Assembly (NCBI GenBank): GCA_900473795.1
Contig: UCMT01000069.1
Span: 1 to 52,896, forward strand
Source of the DNA: Hyphomicrobiales bacterium
GTDB lineage: Bacteria; Pseudomonadota; Alphaproteobacteria; Rhizobiales; Rhizobiaceae
Direction: 5' to 3'
DNA length: 52,896 bases
Part shown: positions 17,714 to 26,634 of the stretch, piece after piece
Numbering within the stretch: position 1 is the first letter of the stretch
How the letters are laid out: each line of letters begins with the position of its first letter
The notes under the pieces: model-generated
The model's input: only the letters and a program-made list of their open reading frames with translations
What the model was told of the DNA's origin: nothing
The model's database searches: none
Position numbers and translations under genes: made by a program

Positions 17714-17818
17714 CTGCATGTTTCCTTAAATCGTAGCCGATTTAAGGACAAAAACATGCAGCAATTCAAAGTGCTACAGCGACCTTTGCGCGTCTGATAA
17801 GACGCGCGGGGCTGTAGC
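17714..17818. repeat. Double-hairpin intergenic repeat element (rhizobial type)
   Basis: The element has two adjacent palindromes. The first pairs CTGCATGTTT (17714-17723) with AAACATGCAG (17752-17761) and, inside it, CCTTAAATCG (17724-17733) with CGATTTAAGG (17738-17747). The second pairs GCTACAGC (17773-17780) with GCTGTAGC (17811-17818) and GCGCGTCT (17788-17795) with AGACGCGC (17800-17807). I recall the same sequence as a common dispersed intergenic element in Rhizobium and Agrobacterium genomes. It abuts the 3' end of the PAS gene and could also act as its terminator. Confidence 0.75.
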
Positions 17819-17824
17819 GGTTGG

Positions 17825-18454
17825 CTAATCGCGCCGGCCGCCTTCGAAGACGCGCAGGTGAAGGACGCGCCGGATGGCGCCGGATAGGCTGGTGTCCGCA
17901 ACAGGGCGCGGATGTGCGGGCCGGGAGATTGGGGGACGGTTCTGCAGCGGCAGGCCGGCCTTTTCCATATCGAGCAGGCGCATTGCGCCAAGCTCGAGGA
18001 AGTTGACGGGGGTAGCCCCGAGCCAATGCGGCCGCGATAGCGGAACGAGCGCGCCGATGATGCGATCGACGCGGCCGTCGGGTGATTTCAGCGGCAGCAG
18101 GACGAGTTCGGTCGCCAGGGGATCGGCCGCGCCGGCGATGGCCGCTGCCGTCAGGACGACGGGCGCCTTTTGCGCCATGACATCGGCGGCGATCCGCTCG
18201 ATCCGGGTGGTCTGCTCGCCAAGCCACAGCGCGTCGAATCTCGAGCCACGCAGTTCGCGGGCAAACAACGCGCAGATGCGCGTGCCGGCCAATCGGAAGC
18301 GGATTTCCCCCCGTGGTGTTTTTTCCAGGATGAAGAGGTCCGGCAGAATGTGCCGGACATGAGCAGGCTCGATCTGGCCGCGGGCCGGGACGTCGCGATG
18401 TCCGCGCAACTCGTCCCAGTAGGCGTAGATCTCGATTGCGGTTTTGCTGCGCAT
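17825..18454 (-). CDS. PAS_5-family PAS domain protein
   Basis: A 209-residue cytoplasmic protein of the alphaproteobacterial PAS_5 family. It starts RSKTAIEIYAYWDELRG and continues with the characteristic PARGQIEPAHVRHILPDLF and RFRLAGTRICALFARELRG stretches. Members are single PAS folds without an output domain, and their ligand is unknown. The tail (about 170-209) is Pro/Arg-rich and probably disordered. The ATG at 18454 has a purine-rich leader (GGAATAAGGAA). The 3' end lies 6 bp from the double-hairpin repeat. The neighbouring PilZ gene also encodes a sensory-type protein. Confidence 0.85.
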   Translation of the reverse strand: MRSKTAIEIYAYWDELRGHRDVPARGQIEPAHVRHILPDLFILEKTPRGEIRFRLAGTRICALFARELRGSRFDALWLGEQTTRIERIAADVMAQKAPVVLTAAAIAGAADPLATELVLLPLKSPDGRVDRIIGALVPLSRPHWLGATPVNFLELGAMRLLDMEKAGLPLQNRPPISRPAHPRPVADTSLSGAIRRVLHLRVFEGGRRD

Positions 18455-18549
18455 TTCCTTATTCCATTCTAAACGCTCTGTACCGCTTTGGCACATCTGG
18501 CGGCGGAAACTGGCCCCGCAGGATTTACGTAGCGATTTCCGTGCCACGC

Positions 18550-18709
18550 GGGAATTAAGGTTAATCTTTGGTTTAGATTGAAAGCCGCCGGCGTCGGTGG
18601 CATTCAAGGACATCACTTCACGAAGGGTTGCCTTCGGCACACCAACTCAGGGCTCGGGGTTTTTGGGGGCTCACCGGCCGTTCAGTTTTTGACTGGACGG
18701 CCTTTTTTT
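18550..18709 (+). ncRNA. Candidate small RNA ending at an orphan rho-independent terminator
   Basis: A textbook intrinsic terminator (GGCCGT, a T-G wobble and CAGT at 18676-18686; its partner at 18692-18702; seven T at 18703-18709) lies on the + strand. The only genes upstream are on the minus strand, so no coding gene needs it. The sequence before it (about 18600-18675) has G-rich and C-rich stretches able to pair and contains no convincing reading frame. The simplest explanation is a small RNA of about 100-150 nt. The 5' end given is a guess, and an attenuator in the rhomboid leader is the alternative. Confidence 0.45.
18676..18709 (+). terminator. Orphan intrinsic terminator upstream of the rhomboid gene
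   Basis: An 11-bp stem with one wobble pair (18676-18686 with 18692-18702), a TTTTG loop and a run of seven T. It lies 142 bp before the rhomboid start and is oriented to stop + strand transcription. Confidence 0.85.
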
Positions 18710-18851
18710 CGTCTGATGCTTTCTGGACAAGCAGGGATATGAAATTCATGCGAAATCCGCGCGAAAAGATGCCGCGCTTTTGGCGCGCGTGTGAATCGTA
18801 TAGAGCGAGGATATCAGCGATGCGGCAGCGGATGGAACCGCGGAAGGAATT

Positions 18852-19595
18852 GTGAGCAGCATGACAGACCAACCGGACGGCGTGACGCCGCCGCAGGATG
18901 CCGAAATGGAAAGGCCGGTGCGCGTGCGCGAACCGGCATTCAATCTGCCCGCAGGCCTGGTCGGCATCCTGGCGGTCCTGGTCGCCATCCACGCCGTGCG
19001 CACCTATCTGCTGCCGCAGTCGATTGATGACGAACTGATCTTCAACTTCGCCTTTCTGCCGGCTCGCTATGCACATTCGCTGGCCGATCAGAGCCTTGCC
19101 TGGCTCTGGAGCCCGATCACCTATTCGTTCCTGCACGGCTCCTGGGAACATCTGATTTTCAACGGCTTCTGGATGGTCGCCTTCGGGGCGCCCGTCATTC
19201 GCCGCATCGGCATGGCACGTCTCGCGGTCTTCTGGTGCCTGTCGGCCGTGGCCGCTGTCACACTGCACATCGCATTCCACTGGGGCGATATGGCCGTTGT
19301 CGTCGGCGCCTCGGGCGTCGTTGCCGGCCTGATGGGGGCGGCCGCCCGCTTCGTCTTTTCTCCCAGCGGCCGCATCAGCCGGCAGTTTGCCCATGTGAAC
19401 CGCCGCCTGACGATTGGCGAGGCGCTGTCGAACCGCTCCGTGGTGGTCTTTGCCGGCATATGGTTCCTGACGAATTTCCTGATCGGCCTTGGCGTCTTTG
19501 CTTTCGGCGGTGCCGCAAGCATTGCCTGGGAAGCGCATATCGGCGGCTTCCTGTTCGGTTTCTTTCTGTTTGGCTTTTTCGATCCGCGCAATTGA
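18852..19595 (+). CDS. Rhomboid-family intramembrane serine protease
   Basis: A 247-residue inner-membrane protein with about six helices. The catalytic serine is S154 in VVGASGVVAG and the catalytic histidine is H229 in AWEAHIGGFLFG. The LHGSWEHLIFNGFWM segment matches the conserved L1 loop and TM2 of rhomboids. It would cleave single-pass membrane proteins; the substrate is unknown. I chose the GTG at 18852 because GGAAGG lies 4 nt upstream. The ATG at 18861 would place that site too far away. Confidence 0.92.
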   Translation: MSSMTDQPDGVTPPQDAEMERPVRVREPAFNLPAGLVGILAVLVAIHAVRTYLLPQSIDDELIFNFAFLPARYAHSLADQSLAWLWSPITYSFLHGSWEHLIFNGFWMVAFGAPVIRRIGMARLAVFWCLSAVAAVTLHIAFHWGDMAVVVGASGVVAGLMGAAARFVFSPSGRISRQFAHVNRRLTIGEALSNRSVVVFAGIWFLTNFLIGLGVFAFGGAASIAWEAHIGGFLFGFFLFGFFDPRN

Positions 19596-19832
19596 CCTTG
19601 GAAAGATTGGCGATCTCGCCGACGGCGCTTGATTTTCCCCAAGCCGTAGCGCACCATTCCTGTCCGAGGGCAGCCGATCAAGGGGAGAGCGATTGGCTGC
19701 CGGATGGGCAAATAGCGCGACAGGAATGACATCTGTCTTGCGGATTGGTCCCCAACCGGAAAGGCGCGCAATGCGCGTTTGCGGTTCGCCACTATCCCGG
19801 TCAGACGAGGTCGCTGAAACGGGAGGTCGTGA

Positions 19833-20285
19833 ATGTCAGTCACTGCAATTCTCAATGAAAAGGGCCGTCAGGTTTTCACGGTCGATCCGCACTCACTGGT
19901 GCGCCAGGCGGTCCGGTTGCTCCATGAACACCGCATCGGCGCCATCGTCATCGTCAAGCCGGGCGACCGGATCGCCGGCATTTTGACCGAGCGCGACGTG
20001 GTCGCCGCGATGGACAAGTACGGTGCGGCGTGTCTGGACAAGCCGGTTTCCTCCGTGATGTGGTCCAAGGTCCATAGCTGCACGGAAGAGATGAGCATCC
20101 ACGACATCATGGAAATCATGAACAATATGCGCGCGCGCCATCTTCCGGTCGAAAAGAACGGGCGCCTCGTCGGCATCGTTTCGATCGGCGACGCCGTGCG
20201 CCATCATGTCCGCGCAATCGAAAGCGAGGCCGAGCACATCAAGGCCTATATTGCCGGGCAGGACGGCAAGACCGTCCACTTATAG
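19833..20285 (+). CDS. Two-CBS-domain protein
   Basis: A 150-residue stand-alone CBS pair (about 10-65 and 75-135). The conserved GIVSIGDAVRH and GILTERDVV ends of each repeat are visible. Such proteins bind adenine nucleotides and modulate a partner enzyme or transporter. No partner is obvious here. The family is common in rhizobia. GGGAGG lies 6 nt before the ATG. The gene converges on the patatin gene; GGCGAAGC (20309-20316) and GCTTCGCC (20330-20337) form a hairpin between them without a T-tract. Confidence 0.9.
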   Translation: MSVTAILNEKGRQVFTVDPHSLVRQAVRLLHEHRIGAIVIVKPGDRIAGILTERDVVAAMDKYGAACLDKPVSSVMWSKVHSCTEEMSIHDIMEIMNNMRARHLPVEKNGRLVGIVSIGDAVRHHVRAIESEAEHIKAYIAGQDGKTVHL

Positions 20286-20359
20286 CGGGGAAGTGTTGCG
20301 GACGGCGCGGCGAAGCGTTGGGTGCCAAAGCTTCGCCTGCGGCGTGCGATCGCCGCTAG

Positions 20360-21322
20360 CTAGCCGCGGACCATGACGTCCTGAAGCCGCTTGAGTTCAT
20401 TGAGCCTGGATTTCGTTTCATGATAGCCGCGATCGATGGCTTCGCCGGCGCGGTGAAATTCCGACAATCCGATGTCATTCAGCTTGGGGTGCAGCGCCAG
20501 GTCCGGAGGATCGCCGGCAAGGCGCGCGCGCGAGATGCGGTCCTGAATGATATTGAAGGCCTGGACCATGACGCTGGTCATGCCAAGGCGTGTCGTCGGG
20601 TGGGGCGCCGGCTGACTGTCGATCGCCTGGTTGTCGGCGCGATGCTTGATCACGGCGGAGCGGCCATAGAGATCGTAGTTGAGGTTAACGGCGACGACGA
20701 GTTGCTGCTCGTAGGCGCGGCAGACCGATACCGGGACCGGATTGACGAGCGCGCCATCCACCAGCGTGCGGTTGTTGCACTTGATCGGCTCGAAGATGCC
20801 GGGCAGCGCATAGGAAGCGCGGATCGCGGTGATCAGCGAACCTTCGCCGAGCCAGACTTCGTGGCCGGAATTGACCTCGGTCGCGACCGCGACAAATGGC
20901 CGGTCCAGGTTTTCGATGGATATGTCCTGCAGATGTTCCTGCATCCGCTTCGTCAGGCGCAAGCCTCCGAACAGGCCGCCGCCGCCGATGGCGAAATCGA
21001 GCAGACCGGCAATGCGCCGCATGGTCAGGGAGCGCGCAAAGGTCTCGAGTTCATCGAGTTTTCCGGCAAGATAGCAGCCGCCGACCAGCGCGCCGATTGA
21101 CGTGCCGGCGATCATACCGACTTCGATGCCTTCTTCGTCCAGCGCCTTGAGGACGCCGATATGGGCCCAGCCGCGTGCCGCACCGCCGCCGAGGGCGAGA
21201 GCGATCTTGGACTTTGACGGCTTGATTGGTTCGGAAGGAGGTGAGGTCAGAGCGTGGGAAGGACCACCGGGCGCCGATGCGTCTGCCGTGATCCCGCTTC
21301 GATTAAATGTCCAGTTCAACAT
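20360..21322 (-). CDS. Patatin-like phospholipase (RssA-type)
   Basis: A 320-residue cytoplasmic serine hydrolase. It has an N-terminal disordered extension (about 1-36), then the oxyanion loop GGGAARG (45-51), the nucleophile elbow GTSIG (S75) and the catalytic Asp in DGALVNP (D189), making the Ser-Asp dyad complete. The family hydrolyses acyl esters of phospholipids. It most resembles the bacterial RssA/YlbK group. GGAGGT lies 5 nt before the ATG at 21322. It stands alone, convergent with the CBS gene and separated from hisI by 210 bp. Confidence 0.92.
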   Translation of the reverse strand: MLNWTFNRSGITADASAPGGPSHALTSPPSEPIKPSKSKIALALGGGAARGWAHIGVLKALDEEGIEVGMIAGTSIGALVGGCYLAGKLDELETFARSLTMRRIAGLLDFAIGGGGLFGGLRLTKRMQEHLQDISIENLDRPFVAVATEVNSGHEVWLGEGSLITAIRASYALPGIFEPIKCNNRTLVDGALVNPVPVSVCRAYEQQLVVAVNLNYDLYGRSAVIKHRADNQAIDSQPAPHPTTRLGMTSVMVQAFNIIQDRISRARLAGDPPDLALHPKLNDIGLSEFHRAGEAIDRGYHETKSRLNELKRLQDVMVRG

Positions 21323-21532
21323 CCGGCACCTCCATGCCGCAGAACGCACTGTTACAAGCCGTTACGTCTCGCATTGCTGCGTTGCAAGCGCATCCGGTAA
21401 GACACAATCTACATCGGACTCTTCTGTGGCCGGTGTTTCCGACGGAACGCGTCCGAATGTTGAGATTACGCTCCCAGTCTGGTTGCGAAATCGTGAATCC
21501 CCCAAGAAACTGATCCAAAAAGCGTCAGATGC

Positions 21533-21985
21533 TTAATTTTTGCCGTAGACGCTGTCCGGATGGAAATGAATTTCGGTATCAACAATGTTAAGAGTCGTGA
21601 CGCCGTCCTTCGCGTCGACGATACGATAGAAGCAGGAGCGGCGGCCGGTGTGGCAGGTCGCATCATGACCGGAAACGAGAACCTTCAGCCACAATGCGTC
21701 CTGATCGCAATCGGTACGCAATTCCACAACATTCTGTAGGTTACCGGAGGTTTCGCCCTTCTTCCAGAGGCTTTTGCGCGAACGGCTGAAATAGTGGGCA
21801 ATACCGGTCTCGATGGTCAGCGCCAGCGCCTCGGCGTTCATATGGGCGACCATCAGCAAGACGCCGTCCTTCGCATCGGTAACGACGGCGGTGATCAGTC
21901 CGTTGCTGTCGAAACGGGGCGTGAAGGCGGAACCGGCTTCCAGTTCCGCCTTGTCGGCGGGCGGGGGGGCAAATTCGATGGTCAT
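21533..21985 (-). CDS. hisI: Phosphoribosyl-AMP cyclohydrolase HisI
   Basis: A 150-residue monofunctional enzyme that opens the adenine ring of phosphoribosyl-AMP, the third step of histidine synthesis. Conserved elements are [27 protein letters not shown], the metal-binding DCDQDALW and [10 protein letters not shown] (zinc cysteines). It lacks a HisE domain, as is usual for alphaproteobacteria. It lies 25 bp downstream of folE in the same direction; its ribosome binding site is inside the folE terminator hairpin. Confidence 0.96.
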   Translation of the reverse strand: MTIEFAPPPADKAELEAGSAFTPRFDSNGLITAVVTDAKDGVLLMVAHMNAEALALTIETGIAHYFSRSRKSLWKKGETSGNLQNVVELRTDCDQDALWLKVLVSGHDATCHTGRRSCFYRIVDAKDGVTTLNIVDTEIHFHPDSVYGKN

Positions 21986-21988
21986 GGG

Positions 21989-22012
21989 AAAAAGCTCCGT
22001 TTGAAGGAGCTT
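21989..22012 (-). terminator. folE terminator overlapping the hisI ribosome binding site
   Basis: On the minus strand, AAGCTCC (22012-22006) pairs with GGAGCTT (21998-21992), followed by five T (21993-21989). The stem overlaps the folE stop codon. The GGAG of its 3' arm is also the only ribosome binding site of hisI, whose ATG starts at 21985. Confidence 0.75.
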
Positions 22013-22628
22013 ATTTGAAGCCCCTGAGCAAGGTCATGAAGCGGGCCTGTTCGGCGGGCTCGGTCTTGAAGACACCGGTAAAGGTGGTGGTCAGCGTTGT
22101 CGAGCCCTGCTTTTGAACGCCGCGCATCGCCATGCACATATGTTCGGCCTCGATCATCACGGCGACGCCGCGCGGCTGCAGCGTATCGTCGATCGCCCTG
22201 GCGATCTGGGCCGTCATGGTTTCCTGCGTCTGCAGGCGGCGGCCATAGATGTCGACGACACGGGCGATCTTCGACAGACCAAGCACCTTTCCATCAGGCA
22301 GATAGGCGATGTGCGCCTTGCCGATGATCGGCACCATATGGTGTTCGCAGTGCGAGAAGAATGGGATGTCCTTGACGAGCACGATGTCGTCATAGCCGCC
22401 AACTTCCTCGAAGGTGCGTCCAAGAACGTCCTCGGCGGCGAGCTCGTAGCCCGAGAACAGCTCCTTGTAGGCCTTGGCAACGCGGGCGGGCGTATCGAGA
22501 AGTCCTTCGCGCTGCGGATCGTCACCGGCCCAGCGCAGGAGAACACGAACGGCCTCCTCAGCCTCCTTCTGGCTCGGTCTGCCATCGGTGGCAGGCAGGG
22601 CAGGAAAATTCTTGACTATGGCGTCCAT
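22011..22628 (-). CDS. folE: GTP cyclohydrolase I FolE
   Basis: A 205-residue enzyme converting GTP to dihydroneopterin triphosphate for folate (and queuosine-type) synthesis. It is the zinc-dependent FolE1 form: Cys94 and His97 in [11 protein letters not shown] and Cys165 in [11 protein letters not shown] are the zinc ligands, and [20 protein letters not shown] is the family signature. AAGGGG lies 6 nt before the ATG at 22628. Upstream in-frame codons would add 22 residues and are less likely. Confidence 0.96.
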   Translation of the reverse strand: MDAIVKNFPALPATDGRPSQKEAEEAVRVLLRWAGDDPQREGLLDTPARVAKAYKELFSGYELAAEDVLGRTFEEVGGYDDIVLVKDIPFFSHCEHHMVPIIGKAHIAYLPDGKVLGLSKIARVVDIYGRRLQTQETMTAQIARAIDDTLQPRGVAVMIEAEHMCMAMRGVQKQGSTTLTTTFTGVFKTEPAEQARFMTLLRGFK

Positions 22629-22967
22629 AATGGCCCCTTGATGTAACCGGGTTACTTGACGTTTTATCTTTTCGGACAACTCGCCACTGGCCATTTACCT
22701 GACGTTGCAGGCCTGGTTACCGTCGGCGGGCTCCGGGGCTTTCAGATTGACAGAGGTTAAGGGCTCTGGATCATCCGGCACGGTTTCCCAAACAACAGGC
22801 GACTGTTCGCTCTTGCGAACCTGTCGCCCCCACACGACATACCATATAATATGCCGGGATACATGTGAAAGGGGCGCAGGCGGAGACACTGTGTTTTTTT
22901 CCCGGATACGATAGAAAATCATGCGCGGATTGCCTGAAAACGCGCAAAATCAACCGGATCGCGTCGA
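22629..22967. other. Divergent intergenic region between folE and the Fe-S scaffold gene
   Basis: No gene is supported here. An imperfect hairpin pairs GGCGAC and GTTCGC (22798-22810) with GCGAAC and GTCGCC (22815-22828). A TATAAT hexamer (22845-22850) sits inside an 11-bp odd palindrome CATATAATATG (22843-22853), about 115 bp before the Fe-S scaffold start. Together they look like a + strand promoter with a possible operator. Confidence 0.45.
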
Positions 22968-23417
22968 ATGATGGATGAAATCTACAACAGCAGGATTCTC
23001 GAGTTCGCCGGGAATATCCCGCGAAGCGGCAGGCTCGAGCATCCCGATGCCGAGGCGAGCGCACATTCCAAGCTGTGCGGCTCAAGGGTCCGCATCGGCT
23101 TGAAAATGGACGGTGATATCGTCACCGACTTCGCCCATGAGGTGAAGGCATGCGCCCTGGGGCAGGCTTCCTCATCGGTCATGGCGCGTCACGTTGTTGG
23201 TGCGACAGCCGGTGAAATCCGTCAGGCGCGGGAGGACATGCTGGCCATGCTCAAGGCGGATGGCGAGGGGCCATCCGGGCGTTTCGAAGACATGCGGTTC
23301 CTGAAACCGGTGAAGGATTACAAGGCTCGCCATGCCTCGACCATGCTGACCTTCGATGCGGTGGTCGATGCGATCGGCCAGATCGAAGCTGCCCGCCTCG
23401 TCAAGGCTGTGGTGTGA
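22968..23417 (+). CDS. IscU/NifU-N-like iron-sulfur scaffold protein with altered third ligand
   Basis: A 149-residue NifU_N-fold protein. Two of the three scaffold cysteines are present, C37 (HSKLCGSR) and C62 (VKACALGQASSS). The third, expected near KCATL, reads ARHASTMLTF with Ser124 at the ligand position. Such proteins assemble or pass on Fe-S clusters, but loss of one ligand may change the role. There is no sulfurase or other Fe-S gene nearby. It sits one base upstream of yidD, so the two are almost certainly cotranscribed. Start could be either of two adjacent ATG codons. Confidence 0.83.
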   Translation: MMDEIYNSRILEFAGNIPRSGRLEHPDAEASAHSKLCGSRVRIGLKMDGDIVTDFAHEVKACALGQASSSVMARHVVGATAGEIRQAREDMLAMLKADGEGPSGRFEDMRFLKPVKDYKARHASTMLTFDAVVDAIGQIEAARLVKAVV

Positions 23418-23418
23418 A

Positions 23419-23793
23419 ATGTGCGGCGAGCCGGGATGCCAGGAGCGCGACGTTCAGGCGGCCCATCGGCCCTATTCCGGCCGCAACTATGCAGGGCCGT
23501 TTCGCAAGACGCCCGGGCGGCTCTTCGGCATGGCCTTCATCCGGCTCTATCAACTGACGCTCTCAGGCTTCATCGGCAATTCCTGCCGACATATCCCCAC
23601 CTGCTCCGAATATGGCTATGAGGCCATCGCCCGCCACGGCTTCTGGCCGGGGGGCTGGATGGCTTTGTTTCGTTTCGTGCGTTGTGGACCAGGCGGAACG
23701 AGCGGGCTGGACCCCGTGCCCGTGAAACTTGACGCAACCAAACATTGGTGGATGCCCTGGCGTTACTGGCGCCCCGGCACAGCAAAAAAATGA
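23419..23793 (+). CDS. yidD: Membrane protein insertion efficiency factor YidD
   Basis: A 124-residue YidD-family protein. The core IRLYQLTLSGFIGNSCRHIP, followed by TCSEYGYEAIARHG and RCGPGGTSGLDPVP, is diagnostic. An N-terminal extension (about 1-35) with two cysteines (MCGEPGCQE) is longer than E. coli YidD. The protein associates with the membrane through an amphipathic helix and supports YidC-mediated insertion in other bacteria. Here it is not beside rpmH-rnpA-yidC but between the Fe-S scaffold gene and a DUF1697 gene, overlapping the latter by 4 bp (ATGA). Confidence 0.93.
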   Translation: MCGEPGCQERDVQAAHRPYSGRNYAGPFRKTPGRLFGMAFIRLYQLTLSGFIGNSCRHIPTCSEYGYEAIARHGFWPGGWMALFRFVRCGPGGTSGLDPVPVKLDATKHWWMPWRYWRPGTAKK

Positions 23794-24329
23794 CGACCTA
23801 CGTCGCCTTGCTGCACAGCATCGTTCTCGGTGCCGGACGCCGCGTCGTCATGTCGGACCTGCGGGCGACTGTCGAAAGCATCGGCTTCCGATCCCCGCGC
23901 ACGCTGGTCGCCACCGGCAATCTGGTCTTCGAAGCCGACAATGAAGCTGTGGCCGACGTGGAAGCGGCATTGGAAACGGCCTTCGCTCGCGATTTCGGCA
24001 AACATGTCGATATCATCGGACGCTCGACCGAAGACTGGATTGCGCTTGCCGCAGGCAATCCGTTTTCGGATGCCAGCGCGTCGGAGGCGGCGAATGTTGT
24101 CCTGCGGGTGATGCGGACGCCATTGAGCAAGGATGTTCTGCCGGGCTTGCAACGGCACTGCACCGACGGCGAGAAAATCCGCATCGTCAACGGTGATCTC
24201 TGGGTTCATTTCCCCGGCAAGCCAAGCACATCAAAGCTGGTTTCGGCGCTGACCACGAAGCGCCTTGGCATCGGCACTTTGCGCAACTGGAATACCGTAC
24301 GCGGCCTGCGGGATATGGTCGGCGCCTGA
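23790..24329 (+). CDS. DUF1697 family protein
   Basis: A 179-residue soluble protein of DUF1697. It begins [20 protein letters not shown] and has the family's [19 protein letters not shown] and [14 protein letters not shown] stretches. The family has a ferredoxin-like fold and unknown function. The ATG overlaps the yidD stop as ATGA, so translation is coupled to yidD. It is followed by thrS 116 bp downstream in the same direction. Confidence 0.88.
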   Translation: MTTYVALLHSIVLGAGRRVVMSDLRATVESIGFRSPRTLVATGNLVFEADNEAVADVEAALETAFARDFGKHVDIIGRSTEDWIALAAGNPFSDASASEAANVVLRVMRTPLSKDVLPGLQRHCTDGEKIRIVNGDLWVHFPGKPSTSKLVSALTTKRLGIGTLRNWNTVRGLRDMVGA

Positions 24330-24445
24330 TCGAGCCTGTTCTTTACTCCGTTGCAAAAACGCTTTATCACCCGCGCGTCAATTTGCCGGTCTCCGGCCAT
24401 CAACACCACCCGCATTCGTTGGCGGGACTGGACAAGGAAGAAATC

Positions 24446-26434
24446 ATGTCTGACGCTGTTTCCCTTACATTTCCCGATGGTTCCGTCCGCGGTTACGCCG
24501 CTGGCACGACGGGCCGTGACGTCGCCGAATCGATCTCCAAGTCGCTTGCAAAGAAGGCCATCGCGATTGCGCTGGATGGCGAATTGCGCGACCTGTCCGA
24601 CCCGGTGGCAACCGGCAAGTTCGAGATCGTCACCCGCGAGGACGCCCGCGCGCTGGAACTGATCCGCCACGACACGGCCCATGTGATGGCCGAAGCCGTG
24701 CAGGAACTGTGGCCGGGAACGCAGGTCACCATCGGTCCGGTGATCGAAAACGGCTTCTACTACGATTTCGCCAAGGACGAGCCGTTTACGCCCGACGATC
24801 TGCCGAAGATCGAAAAGCGGATGAAGGAGATCATCCAGCGCAACAAGCCCTTCACCAAGGAGGTCTGGTCGCGCGACAAGGCGCGCCAGGTGTTTGCCGA
24901 CAAGGGCGAGAAGTACAAGGTCGAGCTGGTCGATGCCATCCCGGACAACCAGGACCTGAAGATCTATTACCAGGGTGACTGGTTCGATCTCTGCCGCGGG
25001 CCGCATATGGCGTCCACCGGCCAGATCGGCAACGCCTTCAAGCTGATGCGGGTGGCCGGTGCCTATTGGCGTGGTGACTCGAACAATCCGATGCTGACCC
25101 GTATCTACGGCACGGCCTGGCGCACGCAGGAAGAACTGGACCAGTATCTGCACGTTCTGGCGGAAGCCGAGAAGCGCGACCACCGACGCCTCGGCCGCGA
25201 GATGGACCTGTTCCATTTCCAGGAAGAAGGCCCGGGCGTCGTCTTCTGGCACGGCAAGGGCTGGCGTATCTTCCAGACGCTTGTCGCCTACATGCGCCGG
25301 CGCTTGGCTGGCACCTATCAGGAAGTCAACGCGCCGCAGGTGCTCGACAAGTCGCTGTGGGAAACCTCCGGCCACTGGGGCTGGTATCGCGACAACATGT
25401 TCAAGGTGACGGTCGCCGGCGACGACACGGACGATGATCGCGTCTTCGCGCTGAAGCCGATGAACTGCCCCGGCCATATCCAGATCTTCAAGCACGGCCT
25501 GAAGTCCTATCGCGAACTGCCGATCCGGCTTGCCGAGTTCGGCAACGTCCACCGCTACGAGCCCTCGGGCGCGCTGCACGGCCTGATGCGCGTGCGCGGC
25601 TTCACGCAGGACGACGCGCACGTCTTCTGCACGGACGAGCAGATGGCGGCCGAATGTCTCCGCATCAATGATCTCATCCTGTCGGTCTATGAGGACTTCG
25701 GCTTCCAGGAAGTCGTCGTCAAGCTCTCGACCCGTCCGGAAAAGCGCGTCGGCGACGATGCTCTGTGGGACCGCGCCGAAAGCGTGATGATGGAGGTGCT
25801 GAAGACCATCGAGGCCCAGTCTGAAGGCCGCATCAAGACCGGCATCCTGCCGGGCGAGGGCGCTTTCTATGGTCCGAAGTTCGAATATACGCTGAAGGAC
25901 GCCATTGGCCGCGAATGGCAGTGTGGCACGACACAGGTGGACTTCAACCTGCCGGAACGGTTCGGTGCCTTCTACATCAACCAGAATTCGGACAAGCAGC
26001 AACCGGTAATGATCCATCGCGCCATCTGCGGTTCGATGGAGCGCTTCCTCGGCATCCTCATCGAGAACTTCGCAGGCCATATGCCGCTGTGGATTTCGCC
26101 GCTGCAGGTCGTCGTCGCGACCATCACCTCGGAGGCCGACGACTATGGCCGCGAAGTTGCCGAACTGCTGCGGGATGCCGGGCTGAACGTCGAGACCGAT
26201 TTCCGCAACGAGAAGATCAACTACAAGGTCCGTGAGCATTCGGTGACCAAGGTACCGGTGATCATCGTCTGCGGCATGCGCGAAGCGGAAGAGCGCACGG
26301 TCAACATCCGCAGGCTCGGATCGCAGGCGCAAACGTCGATGACGCTCGACGAGGCGATCGCCTCGCTCGTCTCGGAGGCAACGCCGCCGGATGTGAAGCG
26401 GAAGGCGGAGCAGCGGAAAAAAGCTGCGGCCTGA
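24446..26434 (+). CDS. thrS: Threonyl-tRNA synthetase
   Basis: A 662-residue class II synthetase that charges tRNA-Thr. Domains in order are TGS (about 1-65), the editing domain (about 65-225) with [11 protein letters not shown] and the CRGPHM zinc/active-site motif, the catalytic core (about 260-535) with MNCPGH (motif 2 region), [10 protein letters not shown] and [11 protein letters not shown] (motif 3), and the anticodon-binding domain (about 540-640). AAGGAAG lies 6 nt before the ATG at 24446. It is full length, and no T-box or other leader structure was seen in the 116 bp upstream. Confidence 0.97.
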   Translation: MSDAVSLTFPDGSVRGYAAGTTGRDVAESISKSLAKKAIAIALDGELRDLSDPVATGKFEIVTREDARALELIRHDTAHVMAEAVQELWPGTQVTIGPVIENGFYYDFAKDEPFTPDDLPKIEKRMKEIIQRNKPFTKEVWSRDKARQVFADKGEKYKVELVDAIPDNQDLKIYYQGDWFDLCRGPHMASTGQIGNAFKLMRVAGAYWRGDSNNPMLTRIYGTAWRTQEELDQYLHVLAEAEKRDHRRLGREMDLFHFQEEGPGVVFWHGKGWRIFQTLVAYMRRRLAGTYQEVNAPQVLDKSLWETSGHWGWYRDNMFKVTVAGDDTDDDRVFALKPMNCPGHIQIFKHGLKSYRELPIRLAEFGNVHRYEPSGALHGLMRVRGFTQDDAHVFCTDEQMAAECLRINDLILSVYEDFGFQEVVVKLSTRPEKRVGDDALWDRAESVMMEVLKTIEAQSEGRIKTGILPGEGAFYGPKFEYTLKDAIGREWQCGTTQVDFNLPERFGAFYINQNSDKQQPVMIHRAICGSMERFLGILIENFAGHMPLWISPLQVVVATITSEADDYGREVAELLRDAGLNVETDFRNEKINYKVREHSVTKVPVIIVCGMREAEERTVNIRRLGSQAQTSMTLDEAIASLVSEATPPDVKRKAEQRKKAAA

Positions 26435-26634
26435 CCTGGTAATATGGCGAATGATGACGTCCGGGAGGTTGGCGCCGGCGCGGACCTCCCGGCGCCTGTC
26501 AGAAAGACTGTAACATTCGCGGACTATCCGATTGAGGTCCAGGCTGCGGCACCGAATACGCGCCGCCGGACGAAAATCCAAAAAGCCTTTGTGCTGCGTC
26601 CGTGGGACGCGTCTTTGACGGAACGAGGGACAAC

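Noticed and set aside
18628..18855. A 75-codon frame spanning the orphan terminator
   Set aside because: It reads straight through the hairpin and its T-tract, which is unlikely for a real gene.
20309..20337. Hairpin between the CBS and patatin genes as a terminator
   Set aside because: The 8-bp arms enclose a 13-nt loop and no T-tract follows on either strand.
24206..26581. A 791-codon minus-strand open frame opposite thrS
   Set aside because: It mirrors the thrS codons, has no recognisable domain and no ribosome binding site.
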